DNA of 64,000 nucleotides from Mycolicibacterium sp. CR10 (GCF_005222675.1 NZ_STGE01000044.1:35512-99511), one strand, 5' to 3'. Counted from the stretch's first letter, positions 51,204 to 60,341 are shown. A program made the numbers and translations. Notes: generated by a model not told the origin, from the sequence alone.

Positions 51204-51985
51204 CGAGCGCGCGCGAGCTCGAGCTGAGCGAAGCCCTCGCCGCGGTGCGGGATCGACTGGCCCGCGCCGCCACGGCCGCCGGGCGTGACGTCGACGACAT
51301 CGAGCTCCTGCCCATCACGAAGTTCTTCCCCGTCAGTGACGTGGTGATCCTGCGAGGTCTGGGCTGCCACGCCTTCGGCGAAAACCGCGTTCAGGAGGCG
51401 GCACGCAAGGCCGAGGACATCTCCGAAATGCCGGGGTGCGACGCCATTCGCTGGCACATGGTCGGCCAGATACAGCGCAACAAGGCGCGCTCAGTGGCCG
51501 GGTGGGCCTATGCGGCGCACTCCGTCGACAGCGCGAAGGTGATCGCCGCACTCGACCGGGCCGCGGGCGAGGCGCTCGATCAGGGGCGCCGTCCCGAGCC
51601 GCTCCGGATCTATCTGCAGATCAGCCTCGACGGCGACGAGAGCAGGGGCGGAGTGGACGTCGCCGCCACCGCACGTATCGACGCGTTGTGTGCCGCTGTC
51701 GACGGGGCGCGGGGATTGCAGTTCGTCGGCCTGATGGGCATCCCGCCATTGGGCGCCAATCCAGGCGCAGCATTCGCGCGTTTGCAGGAGGAGCGCGACC
51801 GGATACAGGCGCGATATCCACAGCGTCTCGGGTTGTCGGCGGGGATGTCCGGTGACCTCGAGACGGCGGTCGAACATGGTTCGACATGTGTGCGTGTCGG
51901 TACCGCGCTTCTGGGATCACGACCGCTAACGTCACCCGAAGTAGTCACTCCAGTCACACCTACATCACAGACACCAGAGTCCTAG
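51200..51985 (+). CDS. PLP homeostasis protein, YggS family
   Basis: 261 residues, corresponding to Rv2148c. A single-domain TIM barrel like alanine racemase N-termini; PLP binds the Lys in LLPITKFFP (K41). FGENRVQEAARKAE, WHMVGQIQRNKAR, GLMGIPPLG and LSAGMSGDLETAVEHGSTCVRVGTALLG (in parts) are family motifs. It manages PLP supply and keto acid balance rather than catalysing a defined reaction. GTG 51200 overlaps pgeF. A common neighbour of sepF and ftsZ in Gram-positives. Confidence 0.93.
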   Translation: MTSARELELSEALAAVRDRLARAATAAGRDVDDIELLPITKFFPVSDVVILRGLGCHAFGENRVQEAARKAEDISEMPGCDAIRWHMVGQIQRNKARSVAGWAYAAHSVDSAKVIAALDRAAGEALDQGRRPEPLRIYLQISLDGDESRGGVDVAATARIDALCAAVDGARGLQFVGLMGIPPLGANPGAAFARLQEERDRIQARYPQRLGLSAGMSGDLETAVEHGSTCVRVGTALLGSRPLTSPEVVTPVTPTSQTPES

Positions 51986-52063
51986 GACTCTAGAGATACG
52001 GCCCCTGGTCTCCACGGTCCTCCGGCCGACACACACTTCACCACCGCAAGAAGGGTCCTCACA

Positions 52064-52675
52064 ATGAGCACACTGCACAAGGTCAAGGCCTACTTCGGAA
52101 TGGCGCCGATGGATGACTATGAGGACGACTACTACGAGGACGACGACCGCGGTCCGGCCCGCGGGTACCGACGCCCCCGCGAGGACCGCTTCGAGGAGGA
52201 GGGTTACACCCGCGGCTACGACGAGCCGGCGCCCTACCGGGGCGGCCTCGATGACGCGCGGTTCGAGTCCAGGATGCGCACCCCGCGTGAATTCGACCGC
52301 ACGCCACCGCGATTCGGTTCCATGCGGGGATCGACGCGGGGCGCTCTGGCGATGGACCCGCGCGGGATGGCCGAACTGTTCGAGGCGGGCAGCCCGATGG
52401 CCAAGATCACCACGTTGCGCCCCAAGGACTACAGCGAGGCCCGCACCATCGGCGAGCGGTTCCGCGACGGAACCCCGGTGATCATGGATCTGGTGTCGAT
52501 GGACAACGCCGATGCCAAGCGTCTCGTCGATTTCGCGGCCGGTTTGGCCTTCGCGCTGCGGGGATCGTTCGACAAGGTCGCCACGAAGGTGTTCCTGCTG
52601 TCGCCGGCCGATGTCGACGTGACCGCCGAACAGCGCCGCCGCATCGCCGAGGCCGGCTTCTACGCCTACCAGTAG
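52064..52675 (+). CDS. sepF: Cell division protein SepF
   Basis: 203 residues. An FtsZ anchor that replaces FtsA and ZipA in mycobacteria. The N-terminal MSTLHKVKAYFGMAP is an amphipathic membrane-binding helix; an acidic linker rich in Asp, Tyr and Arg (about 16-105) follows, then the SepF (DUF552) domain (about 113-203) with ITTLRPKDYSEARTIGERFRDG (in part) and DFAAGLAFALRGSFDKVATKVFLLSP. ATG 52064 has AAGAAGGG upstream. Essential in mycobacteria by published work. Confidence 0.95.
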   Translation: MSTLHKVKAYFGMAPMDDYEDDYYEDDDRGPARGYRRPREDRFEEEGYTRGYDEPAPYRGGLDDARFESRMRTPREFDRTPPRFGSMRGSTRGALAMDPRGMAELFEAGSPMAKITTLRPKDYSEARTIGERFRDGTPVIMDLVSMDNADAKRLVDFAAGLAFALRGSFDKVATKVFLLSPADVDVTAEQRRRIAEAGFYAYQ

Positions 52676-52837
52676 TCCCCGGGTTCAAGCCGCACCGGCG
52701 CCAACTCGGATCGAGGTGCGCCGACCGGACGGGTAGGCTGACAGAGCCGTGTCAAGGCCCGTCGTCATCCGATAGGCACCGAGCGGCACTCGCCTGTATC
52801 GAATGTCATACATCTGCCTGTAGTGAGGTCGGCTCAG

Positions 52838-53128
52838 TTGGCGCTCTTCTTCGAGATCCTCGGTTTTGCGCTGTTCGTGTTCTGGTTGTTGTTGATCGCC
52901 CGGGTGGTCGTCGAGTTCATTCGCTCGTTCAGCCGCGACTGGCAGCCCAGGGGAGCGACCGTGGTGGTGCTGGAGATCATCATGTCGCTCACCGACCCGC
53001 CGGTGAAGCTTCTGCGGCGCATCATTCCGCAGCTCACCATAGGTTCGATCAGGTTCGATCTGTCCATCATGGTGCTGCTGCTGGTCGCCTTCATCGGTAT
53101 GCAGCTGGCATTCGGCGCAGCGGTCTGA
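52838..53128 (+). CDS. YggT-family membrane protein
   Basis: 96 residues, matching Rv2146c in length. Two membrane helices: FFEILGFALFVFWLLLIARVV near the start (in part) and LSIMVLLLVAFIGMQLAFGA at the end, with VEFIRSFSRDWQPRG and the family motif TDPPVKLLRRIIPQL between. YggT proteins sit between sepF and divIVA in most actinobacteria and may help membrane or divisome organisation; function is unproven. TTG 52838 is chosen, with GTGAGG 8 nt upstream; GTG 52823 would add five residues without a ribosome binding site. Confidence 0.9.
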   Translation: MALFFEILGFALFVFWLLLIARVVVEFIRSFSRDWQPRGATVVVLEIIMSLTDPPVKLLRRIIPQLTIGSIRFDLSIMVLLLVAFIGMQLAFGAAV

Positions 53129-53308
53129 CGGCAGCGCCCGAGCCGGCGGCACCGTCGCTCCGGGGTCGGTTCGTCGGGCCGGAAAGCGGCGACGCGGCCC
53201 GTCGATAACGTCTCGGTATTGTTGAGTTTCGCTCTTAATTATCGCCTCGCCTGCAACCGCCGGGTCTGGTGTGACAGGATGGACGCCAGTTACTCTCCAG
53301 CAAGGCTC

Positions 53309-53314
53309 TACACT
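53309..53314 (+). promoter_or_regulatory. Candidate -10 box of wag31
   Basis: TACACT fits the mycobacterial -10 pattern and implies a leader of about 35 nt containing AAGGGGG before the ATG at 53355. The -35 region is not clear. Confidence 0.35.
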
Positions 53315-53354
53315 TTGAGATCGTTTGACGGTCCAGACTTCAAGGGGGCAGACA

Positions 53355-54176
53355 ATGCCGCTCACTCCTGCCGACGTGCACAACGTCGCGTTCAGTAAGC
53401 CGCCCATTGGCAAGCGCGGCTACAACGAGGACGAGGTCGACGCGTTCCTCGATCTCGTCGAGAACGAGCTGACCCGCCTCATCGAGGAGAACAGCGACCT
53501 TCGTCAACGCGTCGCCGAACTGGATCAGGACCTGGCTTCGGCGCGTGCCGGCGGCGGCAATGTTCAGCCTACGCAGACGATTCCAGTCTACGAGCCGGAG
53601 CCTGAGCCTGCACCGCCACCGCCCCAGCCGGTGTTCGAGGCTCCGCCCGCGCAGGCCGCGCAGGCGGCTCCCGCCACCGAGGACCAGCATCTGCGTGCCG
53701 CGAAGATTCTGGGTCTCGCCCAGGACACCGCGGACCGGCTGACCAGCACCGCCAAGGCGGAGTCCGACAAGCTGCTCTCCGATGCTCGTGCGCAAGCCGA
53801 CGCGATGGTCACCGAAGCCCGTCAGACGGCCGAGACCACCGTGGCGGAGGCCCGCCAGCGTGCCGACGCCATGCTGGCCGACGCGCAGACCCGCTCCGAG
53901 ACGCAGCTGCGCCAGGCGCAGGAGAAGGCCGACGCCCTTCAGGCCGACGCCGAGCGCAAGCACTCCGAGATCATGGGAACCATCAACCAGCAGCGCACGG
54001 TGCTCGAAGGCCGACTGGAACAGCTGCGCACCTTCGAGCGCGAGTACCGCACCCGGTTGAAGACCTACCTCGAGTCGCAGCTCGAGGAACTGGGACAGCG
54101 TGGCTCGGCCGCCCCCGTGGACTCCGGTGCCAACAACGAGGGCGGGTTCAATCAGTTCAACCGGGGCAACAACTAG
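53355..54176 (+). CDS. wag31: Polar growth scaffold Wag31 (DivIVA)
   Basis: 273 residues. A coiled-coil scaffold at the growing poles. The N-terminal DivIVA domain MPLTPADVHNVAFSKPPIGK with RGYNEDEVDAFLDLVENEL binds membrane curvature. A Pro-rich linker (about 78-105) contains T73 in VQPTQTIP just before it, the site phosphorylated by PknA in M. tuberculosis. A long coiled coil (about 118-250) and an Asn-rich end (NQFNRGNN) follow. ATG 53355 has AAGGGGG upstream; the open frame continues 30 nt upstream without a ribosome binding site. Confidence 0.96.
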   Translation: MPLTPADVHNVAFSKPPIGKRGYNEDEVDAFLDLVENELTRLIEENSDLRQRVAELDQDLASARAGGGNVQPTQTIPVYEPEPEPAPPPPQPVFEAPPAQAAQAAPATEDQHLRAAKILGLAQDTADRLTSTAKAESDKLLSDARAQADAMVTEARQTAETTVAEARQRADAMLADAQTRSETQLRQAQEKADALQADAERKHSEIMGTINQQRTVLEGRLEQLRTFEREYRTRLKTYLESQLEELGQRGSAAPVDSGANNEGGFNQFNRGNN

Positions 54177-54215
54177 TCACGTGCACCTCCCACTCACACA
54201 CAGCGGGGCAGACTC

Positions 54216-54572
54216 ATGTTGATCGTCGCACTCGTGCTCGCGGTCATCGGCCTCGCAGCTCTCGTGACGGCCGTGGTGACCAGCAACGAACTCATCGCAT
54301 GGGTGTGCATCGTTGCCAGCGTGATCGGGGTGCTGCTCCTGATCATCGATGCGCTCCGGGACCGGTCGAAGCGCGACGACGGTGACGTGTCCGACGGTGA
54401 TGTCGTGGAGGAGACCGGGGACGTCTACGTCGAGGACTATCCGGACGAGGCGCCCGTCGCTGCGGACTACGACGACGAAGCCCCTGTGGTCGCGTCCGAC
54501 GACGAGACCACTGCGTTCCCTCAGGAGGACATCCATGGGGAACCAGCAGGCGGCGACACCGCCAAGAGCTGA
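54216..54572 (+). CDS. Small conserved membrane protein
   Basis: 118 residues, the same length as Rv2144c as I recall it. Two membrane helices (about 2-22 and 25-46) are followed by a strongly acidic tail (DDGDVSDGDVVEETGDVYVE and DYDDEAPVVASDDE). The tail carries no known motif. ATG 54216 follows GGGGCAG. It lies 39 nt after wag31 and could be transcribed with it. Function unknown. Confidence 0.85.
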   Translation: MLIVALVLAVIGLAALVTAVVTSNELIAWVCIVASVIGVLLLIIDALRDRSKRDDGDVSDGDVVEETGDVYVEDYPDEAPVAADYDDEAPVVASDDETTAFPQEDIHGEPAGGDTAKS

Positions 54573-54596
54573 GCCACGAGCTGATTTTCCGGCGGT

Positions 54597-55286
54597 TCAA
54601 CGGTTTTCGATGAATCGGCCGCGTCCTGTGGTGGGCGTGGCGAGCAGGTGACGCACCTCGTCGTCGCTGACCTGGTGGAAATCCTCGAAGACCTGCCCCA
54701 CCGCCCGGAAACGGGCGGGCATCGTCGAACACACCACCTCGTCGGCTTCGTCGCGCAGTTGTTTGCACACCGATGCCAGCCCGACGGGGACGCCCACCAC
54801 GATGTGCGTCGCGCCGGACTGCCGCACGGAGCGCACAGCGGCAATCATGCTCGCGCCGGTGGCGATGCCGTCGTCGACCAGCACCACGGTTCGCCCGGCC
54901 AAATCCAGCGGCGGCCGCCCGCCACGGTAGGCCTGCTCGCGCCGGTGCAATTCTGTGGTCTCGCGGGCGACGGCAGCGCGCACCTCATCGTCGCCGAGTC
55001 CGAGGCTGCGGAGCAGGTCGTCATTGAGTACGACGCCACCGCCGCTGGCCAGTGCACCCATCGCCAACTCGGGCCACTGCGGCGTCCCCAGCTTGCGCAC
55101 CAGACAGACGTCGAGGGAAGCGTGCAGAACGGACGCGACCTCCCACCCGATGGGGACACCCCCGCGGGCCAGACCGAGCACCTGAACGTCACCGCGAACT
55201 CCCGGGTCTGCGTAACGCGCCAGATCGCCCGCCAGGACCCTGCCTGCCTCGAGGCGGTCCCGGAACATCCGTGGGGTGGCGCTCAT
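54597..55286 (-). CDS. Phosphoribosyltransferase-domain protein
   Basis: 229 residues. The type I PRTase PRPP motif VVLVDDGIATGAS (about residues 132-144) is intact, preceded by GLARGGVPIGWEVA and VRKLGTP. This pattern is shared by stand-alone PRTase proteins such as Rv2143 and Rv0571c N-terminal parts. The hood region that would define the base is not recognisable, so the substrate is unknown. ATG 55286 (MSATPRMFRDRLEAGRVLA). It converges with the preceding membrane protein gene (24-nt gap). Confidence 0.83.
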   Translation of the reverse strand: MSATPRMFRDRLEAGRVLAGDLARYADPGVRGDVQVLGLARGGVPIGWEVASVLHASLDVCLVRKLGTPQWPELAMGALASGGGVVLNDDLLRSLGLGDDEVRAAVARETTELHRREQAYRGGRPPLDLAGRTVVLVDDGIATGASMIAAVRSVRQSGATHIVVGVPVGLASVCKQLRDEADEVVCSTMPARFRAVGQVFEDFHQVSDDEVRHLLATPTTGRGRFIENR

Positions 55287-55400
55287 CGCTTGGTCATCGT
55301 TCGGTGATCACAGTCTCGTCCGCACGGGTGGTACCCGTGGCGCATCCGGGGCAATCCGTCACCGGCACCGCGACGAATGACTACAAACGACTGGAGGGTC

Positions 55401-56750
55401 ATGGGCATCGACTACGAAAGTGTCATCGATCATCCGCGCGACGAGGTGTGGCGCTGGCATGAGCGCCCCGGCGCGATGCGGCGGCTCGTGCCGCCGTGGC
55501 AACCGATGACCGTTGTGCAGGAATCGACGTCGCTGGCAGACGGGTCCGCGATTCTGGGCCTGCCCGCCGGGTTGAAATGGGTGGCCCGCCACGACCCGTC
55601 CGCCTACATCGCGGGCAGCCGATTCGCCGATGACCTGGCGTCGCAGGGTCCGATGTCGTGGCCGCCCAGGGTGATCGGTGGATGGCGACACACTCACACG
55701 TTCAGCGACATCGGTGCGCAGACCCTCATCCGTGACCAGGTCGAGGCAGTGGTGCCCGCCGCGGCGTTGCGCCCGACGTTCGTCTACCGCAAGCGCCAGC
55801 TCGTCGATGACCTCGCCGCACACCAAGACGCCGCCGACATGGGCACCGAACCCCTCGTCATCGCGATGACCGGGGCGTCAGGCCTGGTCGGCTCGGCGCT
55901 CAGCGCGTTCCTGACCACGGGTGGTCACCGCGTGATCAGGTTGGTGCGGACGTCGGCGCACGGGGCCGATGAGCGGCTGTGGAATCCACAGGCGCCCGCA
56001 GCGGACCTGCTCAGCGGCGTCGACGCCGTCGTTCACCTGGCCGGCGCGTCCATCGCCGGCCGCTTCACCGACGGACACCGGGCCGCGATCCGGGACAGTC
56101 GCATCGAACCGACCCGGCTGCTCGCCGAGGCGGCCGCGAACACCGAGGGCGGACCGCGCACGTTCGTCAGCGCGTCGGCGGTCGGCTTCTACGGATTCGA
56201 CCGCGGCGACACGCAACTGACCGAGGACAGCACCCGAGGCGACGGATTCCTCGCCGACGTGGTCGGGGACTGGGAGGCCGCAACCGCACCGGCCGTCGAC
56301 GCCGGGCTGCGGGTGGTGCCGGTGCGGACCGGGATTGTGCAGGCGGCGGCGGGTGGCACCCTGCGGCTGCTCCGCCCGCTGTTCGCGGCAGGGCTCGGCG
56401 GTCCGGTGGCCGGCGGCAATCAGTGGCTGTCTTGGATCGGCTTGGACGACCTTGTCGACGTCTATTACCGGGCGCTCTACGACGATCGGCTCAGCGGACC
56501 CGTCAACGCCGTCGGTCCCGAACCCGTACGCAACTCCGAGTACACCCGCGAGCTGGCCAGGGTACTGCACCGCCCTGCGGTGCTGCCGGTCCCGTCATTG
56601 GGGCCGCGGCTGCTTCTCGGGGAGCAGGGCGCCCGCGAGCTCGCCGAGGCGAGCCAACGAGTGGTGCCGTCGAAGCTGCTGGCGGTCGGTCACCGCTTCC
56701 GGCATCCCGATGTCGGCGACGCGCTGGCACATCAGCTCGGCAAGGGCTGA
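55401..56750 (+). CDS. SRPBCC-NAD epimerase fusion (TIGR01777)
   Basis: 449 residues. The N-terminal 145 residues (MGIDYESVIDHPRDEVWRWH) have the SRPBCC fold; the C-terminal 300 are an extended short-chain dehydrogenase of the TIGR01777 epimerase family with the NAD(P) loop MTGASGLVGSAL (about 155-166), HLAGASIAGRFT and SASAVGFYG. Substrate unknown. ATG 55401 has GGAGGG immediately upstream and matches the family start; an ATG at 55377 would add eight residues. The last 19 nt overlap the convergent amidotransferase gene. Confidence 0.87.
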   Translation: MGIDYESVIDHPRDEVWRWHERPGAMRRLVPPWQPMTVVQESTSLADGSAILGLPAGLKWVARHDPSAYIAGSRFADDLASQGPMSWPPRVIGGWRHTHTFSDIGAQTLIRDQVEAVVPAAALRPTFVYRKRQLVDDLAAHQDAADMGTEPLVIAMTGASGLVGSALSAFLTTGGHRVIRLVRTSAHGADERLWNPQAPAADLLSGVDAVVHLAGASIAGRFTDGHRAAIRDSRIEPTRLLAEAAANTEGGPRTFVSASAVGFYGFDRGDTQLTEDSTRGDGFLADVVGDWEAATAPAVDAGLRVVPVRTGIVQAAAGGTLRLLRPLFAAGLGGPVAGGNQWLSWIGLDDLVDVYYRALYDDRLSGPVNAVGPEPVRNSEYTRELARVLHRPAVLPVPSLGPRLLLGEQGARELAEASQRVVPSKLLAVGHRFRHPDVGDALAHQLGKG

Positions 56751-57463
56751 CTTTCGACATAGCTGAGGAAGCCGCCCACCAGTCGACGGATCCGCGATCG
56801 GGTGTCGTCAGCGAGTTCCCTTGTGCGGGTGATTAACTCGTCGTGAGTCAGGCCGGCGGACACGACGTCATTCGTGCGGTCGGCGGCCAGCCAGATCTTG
56901 AGTAGTTCCGCGTCGACCTCGGGGTGGAACTGCAGGCCCATCGTGCGCCCGAGCACGAATGCCTGTGACGCGTGGGCGGTTCTGGCGATCTCGATGGCTC
57001 CCGGGGGCAGCGTCCATCGGTCGAAGTGCCATTGGAACCACGGGCCGGCGGGCACGATGTCGGGCCGGTCACTGACGACGTGGTGCCAGCCGATCTCGGG
57101 ATGCGAGGATCGCGCGACGCTGCCGCCGAACGTCTGGGCGAGCAGTTGACCGCCGAAACATACGCCCAACAGCGCGGTTCCGGTTCCTGCCGCGTCACGC
57201 AGCAGTTGCATCTCCTCGCCGACCCAGGTGCTCAGAAGGGCCTCGTCGTACACCGGCCACGTCGCCCCCAGCGGAACGATGACGTCGTATCCGGCCGGAT
57301 CGGGGAATGCCACCTCACCCGCCGGGGCGTGGGCGCGTTCGGCGGGGACGACGTCGAACGCCTCGACGTCGAAGCCGTGCTCGCTGAACGCGTCGCCGAG
57401 AAGCGCTTCGGTTGCCAGGTGCTCGTTGCGAAGAAACAGAACTTTGGGTGCCACGCCCACCAT
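56732..57463 (-). CDS. Class I glutamine amidotransferase-like protein
   Basis: 243 residues. The GATase1 nucleophile elbow GVCFGGQ (C102) and the QFHPEVD His-Glu pair (H180, E182) complete the catalytic triad, so ammonia release from glutamine is expected. GMP-synthase-like stand-alone members of this family act on various substrates, including gamma-glutamyl compounds, and no partner synthase is near. ATG 57463 overlaps the preceding lipoprotein stop as TAATG, so the two are translationally coupled. Confidence 0.87.
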   Translation of the reverse strand: MVGVAPKVLFLRNEHLATEALLGDAFSEHGFDVEAFDVVPAERAHAPAGEVAFPDPAGYDVIVPLGATWPVYDEALLSTWVGEEMQLLRDAAGTGTALLGVCFGGQLLAQTFGGSVARSSHPEIGWHHVVSDRPDIVPAGPWFQWHFDRWTLPPGAIEIARTAHASQAFVLGRTMGLQFHPEVDAELLKIWLAADRTNDVVSAGLTHDELITRTRELADDTRSRIRRLVGGFLSYVESQPLPS

Positions 57464-58695
57464 TATTTCGGTGGCGGCATCGGCGGTGCGTCGTCGGGGG
57501 CCATCTCGGCACCGATCTTGCGGAACAACTCCTCGGCGGCGTTGGAGTAGTCGCCCTGTTCGTTGAACGCCTCGGGGGCGAACGTGGTGGCCACCGCAAT
57601 GGCGATCTTCTGCGAGGGCAGGTACGCCTCGGCGGCCGCATAGCCTGCGAACATCGGGTTCTGCATCAGCCAGTTGCCGGAGATCACGATGCCGAGGCCG
57701 TAGGTGTAGCCCTCGGTCATCTCCATGCAGGTGGTGCAGCCGGGTTGGGCCCGCGTCTTCCCGCGCAGTTCGGTCGACACCATCTGGTCATAGGACTCGC
57801 GCCGCAGCAGTCTCCCGGAGCCGATGCCCACCGCGGTCGCCTCCAGGTCGTAGATGTTGGACGTCTGGATGGCCCCGTGGGTGATCGTCCACGACGGATT
57901 CCAGAACGTCGACTCCTCGTAGAACGGTGTCGCAGCGGGGATTCCGAGTGCCTGTCGGCGTTCCGAAGTGAACGCGTGCAGCACCGGCGACGGAATTTCG
58001 GCGGACAGCGACGCGACGGTGTTCGTCAGCCCCAGGGGACCAAGAACCTTGTCCGACAACAGATTCGCCATCTTCTCGCCGGTCGCCTTCTCCAGCGCCA
58101 TCCCCAGCAGGACATAGTTGGTGTGGGCGTAGTTCCAGTTCGTGCCCGGCTTGTACAGCAGCGGTTGGGAGGTGGCGTACTCGAGAAGGTCGTGGGTCGT
58201 CCAGGCGCGGAACGGATCGGCGAACAGGGCGTCGTTCATCGCGGTGTTGCCGATGACGTAGTCGACGTATCCGGAGGTCATCTGGGCGAGCTGGCGCAGG
58301 GTGACCTGGTCGGAGTGGGGCACCTCGGGCAGCCACGTCGACAGCTTGTCGTCGAGGCCTACCCTGTTCTCCTCGACCAGCTTGAGCAGCAGTGTCGACA
58401 CGTACGAGATGGCGACCGCACCGTTGCGGAAGTGCATCGCCGGGGTGGCGGGCACGCCGGTCATCGAGTCCCCGACCGCGTCGGTGACCACCTCGTTGCC
58501 GTCGACGGTGACCCGGACGATGACCGCCTTGAGATGGTCCTGCGTCATGGCCTCGCGCACGATGCGCATGACCGCGTCGGCCTTCGCAGAATCGGTGCCC
58601 GGTGAGGACGTGTCGGTGTCGACCGGGGCGGGCGCGCACGCGGTCAGCACGGCCAGCATGCAGGTGGCGGCGCTGAGCCGGCGCAGGGTGGGCAT
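57463..58695 (-). CDS. Lipoprotein of the beta-lactamase/esterase fold, motifs lost
   Basis: 410 residues. A lipoprotein signal with lipobox VLTAC (Cys20) and a serine beta-lactamase-like (Pfam Beta-lactamase) domain. The frame context is clear (FRNGAVAISYVSTLLLKLVE against the usual FRIGSVTKxFT), but the catalytic Ser-x-x-Lys has become A93-V-A-I96. The second motif YxN is Y189-A-H191, and the third (HxG/KTG) is not found near FAGYAAAEAYLP. It is probably not a hydrolase of the usual kind and may bind ligand or peptidoglycan. ATG 58695 is chosen as the start of the signal peptide. A TAATG overlap couples it to the amidotransferase. Confidence 0.85.
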   Translation of the reverse strand: MPTLRRLSAATCMLAVLTACAPAPVDTDTSSPGTDSAKADAVMRIVREAMTQDHLKAVIVRVTVDGNEVVTDAVGDSMTGVPATPAMHFRNGAVAISYVSTLLLKLVEENRVGLDDKLSTWLPEVPHSDQVTLRQLAQMTSGYVDYVIGNTAMNDALFADPFRAWTTHDLLEYATSQPLLYKPGTNWNYAHTNYVLLGMALEKATGEKMANLLSDKVLGPLGLTNTVASLSAEIPSPVLHAFTSERRQALGIPAATPFYEESTFWNPSWTITHGAIQTSNIYDLEATAVGIGSGRLLRRESYDQMVSTELRGKTRAQPGCTTCMEMTEGYTYGLGIVISGNWLMQNPMFAGYAAAEAYLPSQKIAIAVATTFAPEAFNEQGDYSNAAEELFRKIGAEMAPDDAPPMPPPK

Positions 58696-58747
58696 GCCCG
58701 GATCTTGGCAGAGCCGACGCGGTCCGGCAGCCCTAATCGTGACTACC

Positions 58748-59155
58748 ATGGCGGCCAGAATGACCCACCTAGGTACTGTCGCGTTCGCTAGCGTCGTAGT
58801 CCTCACGGTCGCGGTGCATTTCGCCTTCATCGGCTACCTGGTTATCGGCGGGTTTCTGGCCTGGCGGTGGCCGGTCACCATCGCGTTGCACGGTGTGGTG
58901 GTGCTGTGGGGGGTGGCCGGCCTGCTTCTGGGCCTGCCGTGTCCGCTGACCGATCTCGAGCGGTTCGCCCGTACCGGCGCCGGGATGGCGCCGCTGCCAC
59001 CGCAGGGCTTCATCGAGCACTACATCACCGGGGTGTGGTATCCGGAAAGGTTCTCGACCGCCGTGCAGGTGCTGGTGCTCGCGGTGGTCCTTGCGTCCTG
59101 GGTGGGCTTCAGTATCCGGAGTCGAAAGCGACCGGCAGACACGTCGGGCCGGTGA
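58748..59155 (+). CDS. DUF2784 membrane protein
   Basis: 135 residues. Three membrane helices (about 9-32, 38-60 and 105-125) and the DUF2784 hallmarks CPLTDLERFAR and FIEHYITGVWYPE are present. The family is found in many bacteria with no assigned role. ATG 58748 is used; ATG 58760 is also in frame. A TAATCG hexamer at 58734-58739 may serve as -10 for a near-leaderless mRNA. The last 47 nt overlap the P450 gene antisense. Confidence 0.85.
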   Translation: MAARMTHLGTVAFASVVVLTVAVHFAFIGYLVIGGFLAWRWPVTIALHGVVVLWGVAGLLLGLPCPLTDLERFARTGAGMAPLPPQGFIEHYITGVWYPERFSTAVQVLVLAVVLASWVGFSIRSRKRPADTSGR

Positions 59156-60341
59156 TGCCGGTGAACGACTTCCATCGTGACGGTCCGTCCCGCCGAACGG
59201 CAGGCATCCGGCGCGCCATCGTGACCAACGCCTCGCAGAGTTCGATGCGCGCGAGGTTGGCGCCCAGGCAGTAGTGGATGCCGCCGCCGAAGGTGAGCAT
59301 GGCCGGTGCGTTCTCGCGCGTGATGTCGAAGCGGTCAGGGTCCGGGTACACCGCGGGATCACGGTTGGCCGCTGCGGTGTTGGCGATCATCATCGTGCCG
59401 GCGCGAAACACGTGACCCGCCAATTCGACGTCCTCGACCGCAACCCGGAACGTGTTGAAGATGACCGGCGAGTACCGCATCACCTCTTCGACCGCCCGCG
59501 GGGCGAGTTCGGGGTTGTCGGCGAGCAGCTTCCACTGGTCGGGGTGATCGCAGAACACCTCTACCGCAGCGGCCAGCTGGTTGCGCGTGGTGTCCGTTCC
59601 GGCCATGAGCAGCGTCGCCGCCAGAGTCAGCAGTTCCTCGTGGCTCAGCCGGTCGCCGTCGATCTCCGCGCGCATCATGTCCGACAACAGGTCGTCGGTC
59701 AGCGATTCGCGCCTGCTGACCACCATCGCGTCGAGGTGCGCCTCGAGCGCTCTCCAAGCCCGCACGATGTCGGCCTCGTCGTTGACGACGTTCCAGTCGA
59801 ACATCTTGAAAACGTCATCGGCCCACTCGGAGAACAGATCCCAGTCGTCACGCCCGGTGCCGAGCAGTTCGCAGATGATGGGGACGGGATATCGCCTCGC
59901 GATGTCGGAGACCACATCGCAGCGGCCGGTGTCCGCCACCCGGTAGACGAGATCGGCGATGACGTCGGCGCAGGTGGTCCGCAGTCTGCCGGCTGCCTTC
60001 GGCGTGAACGCCTTCGACACCAGCTTGCGCTGGCGGTGATGTTCGGCGCCGTCGAGGCTGAGCAGTCCACCGACGACGATGTCCCACAACTCGCCCGAAG
60101 TGATGCACTGGGCGGGGAGGGTGCCCCCTGTGGGCATCACGAACCTGTCGTCGCGCAGCACGGTGCGTACCAGGCCATAGTCGAGCACCTCGGGGCCGTG
60201 CGGACCGAGGGCGATCGGGCCTTGTCGGTGTGCGGCGCCGATCAGCCGATGCGCTTGCTCGGGACTCTCGGCATGCTCGTAGGCGATGGCGGGCAGGTCG
60301 GCGTCGATGAATACGGAAGCGGAGATCTCGTCGATGGTCAC
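59109..60341 (-). CDS. Cytochrome P450
   Basis: 410 residues. A soluble bacterial class I P450. The heme-binding loop FGGGIHYCLGANLAR gives the axial thiolate C358; the oxygen-activating I-helix is AGTDTTRNQ (247-255) and the K-helix ExxR is E286-R289. AEHHRQRKLVSKAFTP is the C-helix that contacts the heme propionates. The substrate cannot be told from sequence, and no ferredoxin gene is adjacent. ATG 60341 gives MTIDEISASVFID. It is the last intact gene before the AT-richer, partly decayed stretch to the right. Confidence 0.92.
   Translation of the reverse strand: MTIDEISASVFIDADLPAIAYEHAESPEQAHRLIGAAHRQGPIALGPHGPEVLDYGLVRTVLRDDRFVMPTGGTLPAQCITSGELWDIVVGGLLSLDGAEHHRQRKLVSKAFTPKAAGRLRTTCADVIADLVYRVADTGRCDVVSDIARRYPVPIICELLGTGRDDWDLFSEWADDVFKMFDWNVVNDEADIVRAWRALEAHLDAMVVSRRESLTDDLLSDMMRAEIDGDRLSHEELLTLAATLLMAGTDTTRNQLAAAVEVFCDHPDQWKLLADNPELAPRAVEEVMRYSPVIFNTFRVAVEDVELAGHVFRAGTMMIANTAAANRDPAVYPDPDRFDITRENAPAMLTFGGGIHYCLGANLARIELCEALVTMARRMPAVRRDGPSRWKSFTGITGPTCLPVAFDSGY

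Noticed and set aside
54648..55307. Forward open frame opposite the phosphoribosyltransferase
   Set aside because: The reverse frame has an intact PRPP motif; the forward one shows no domain.
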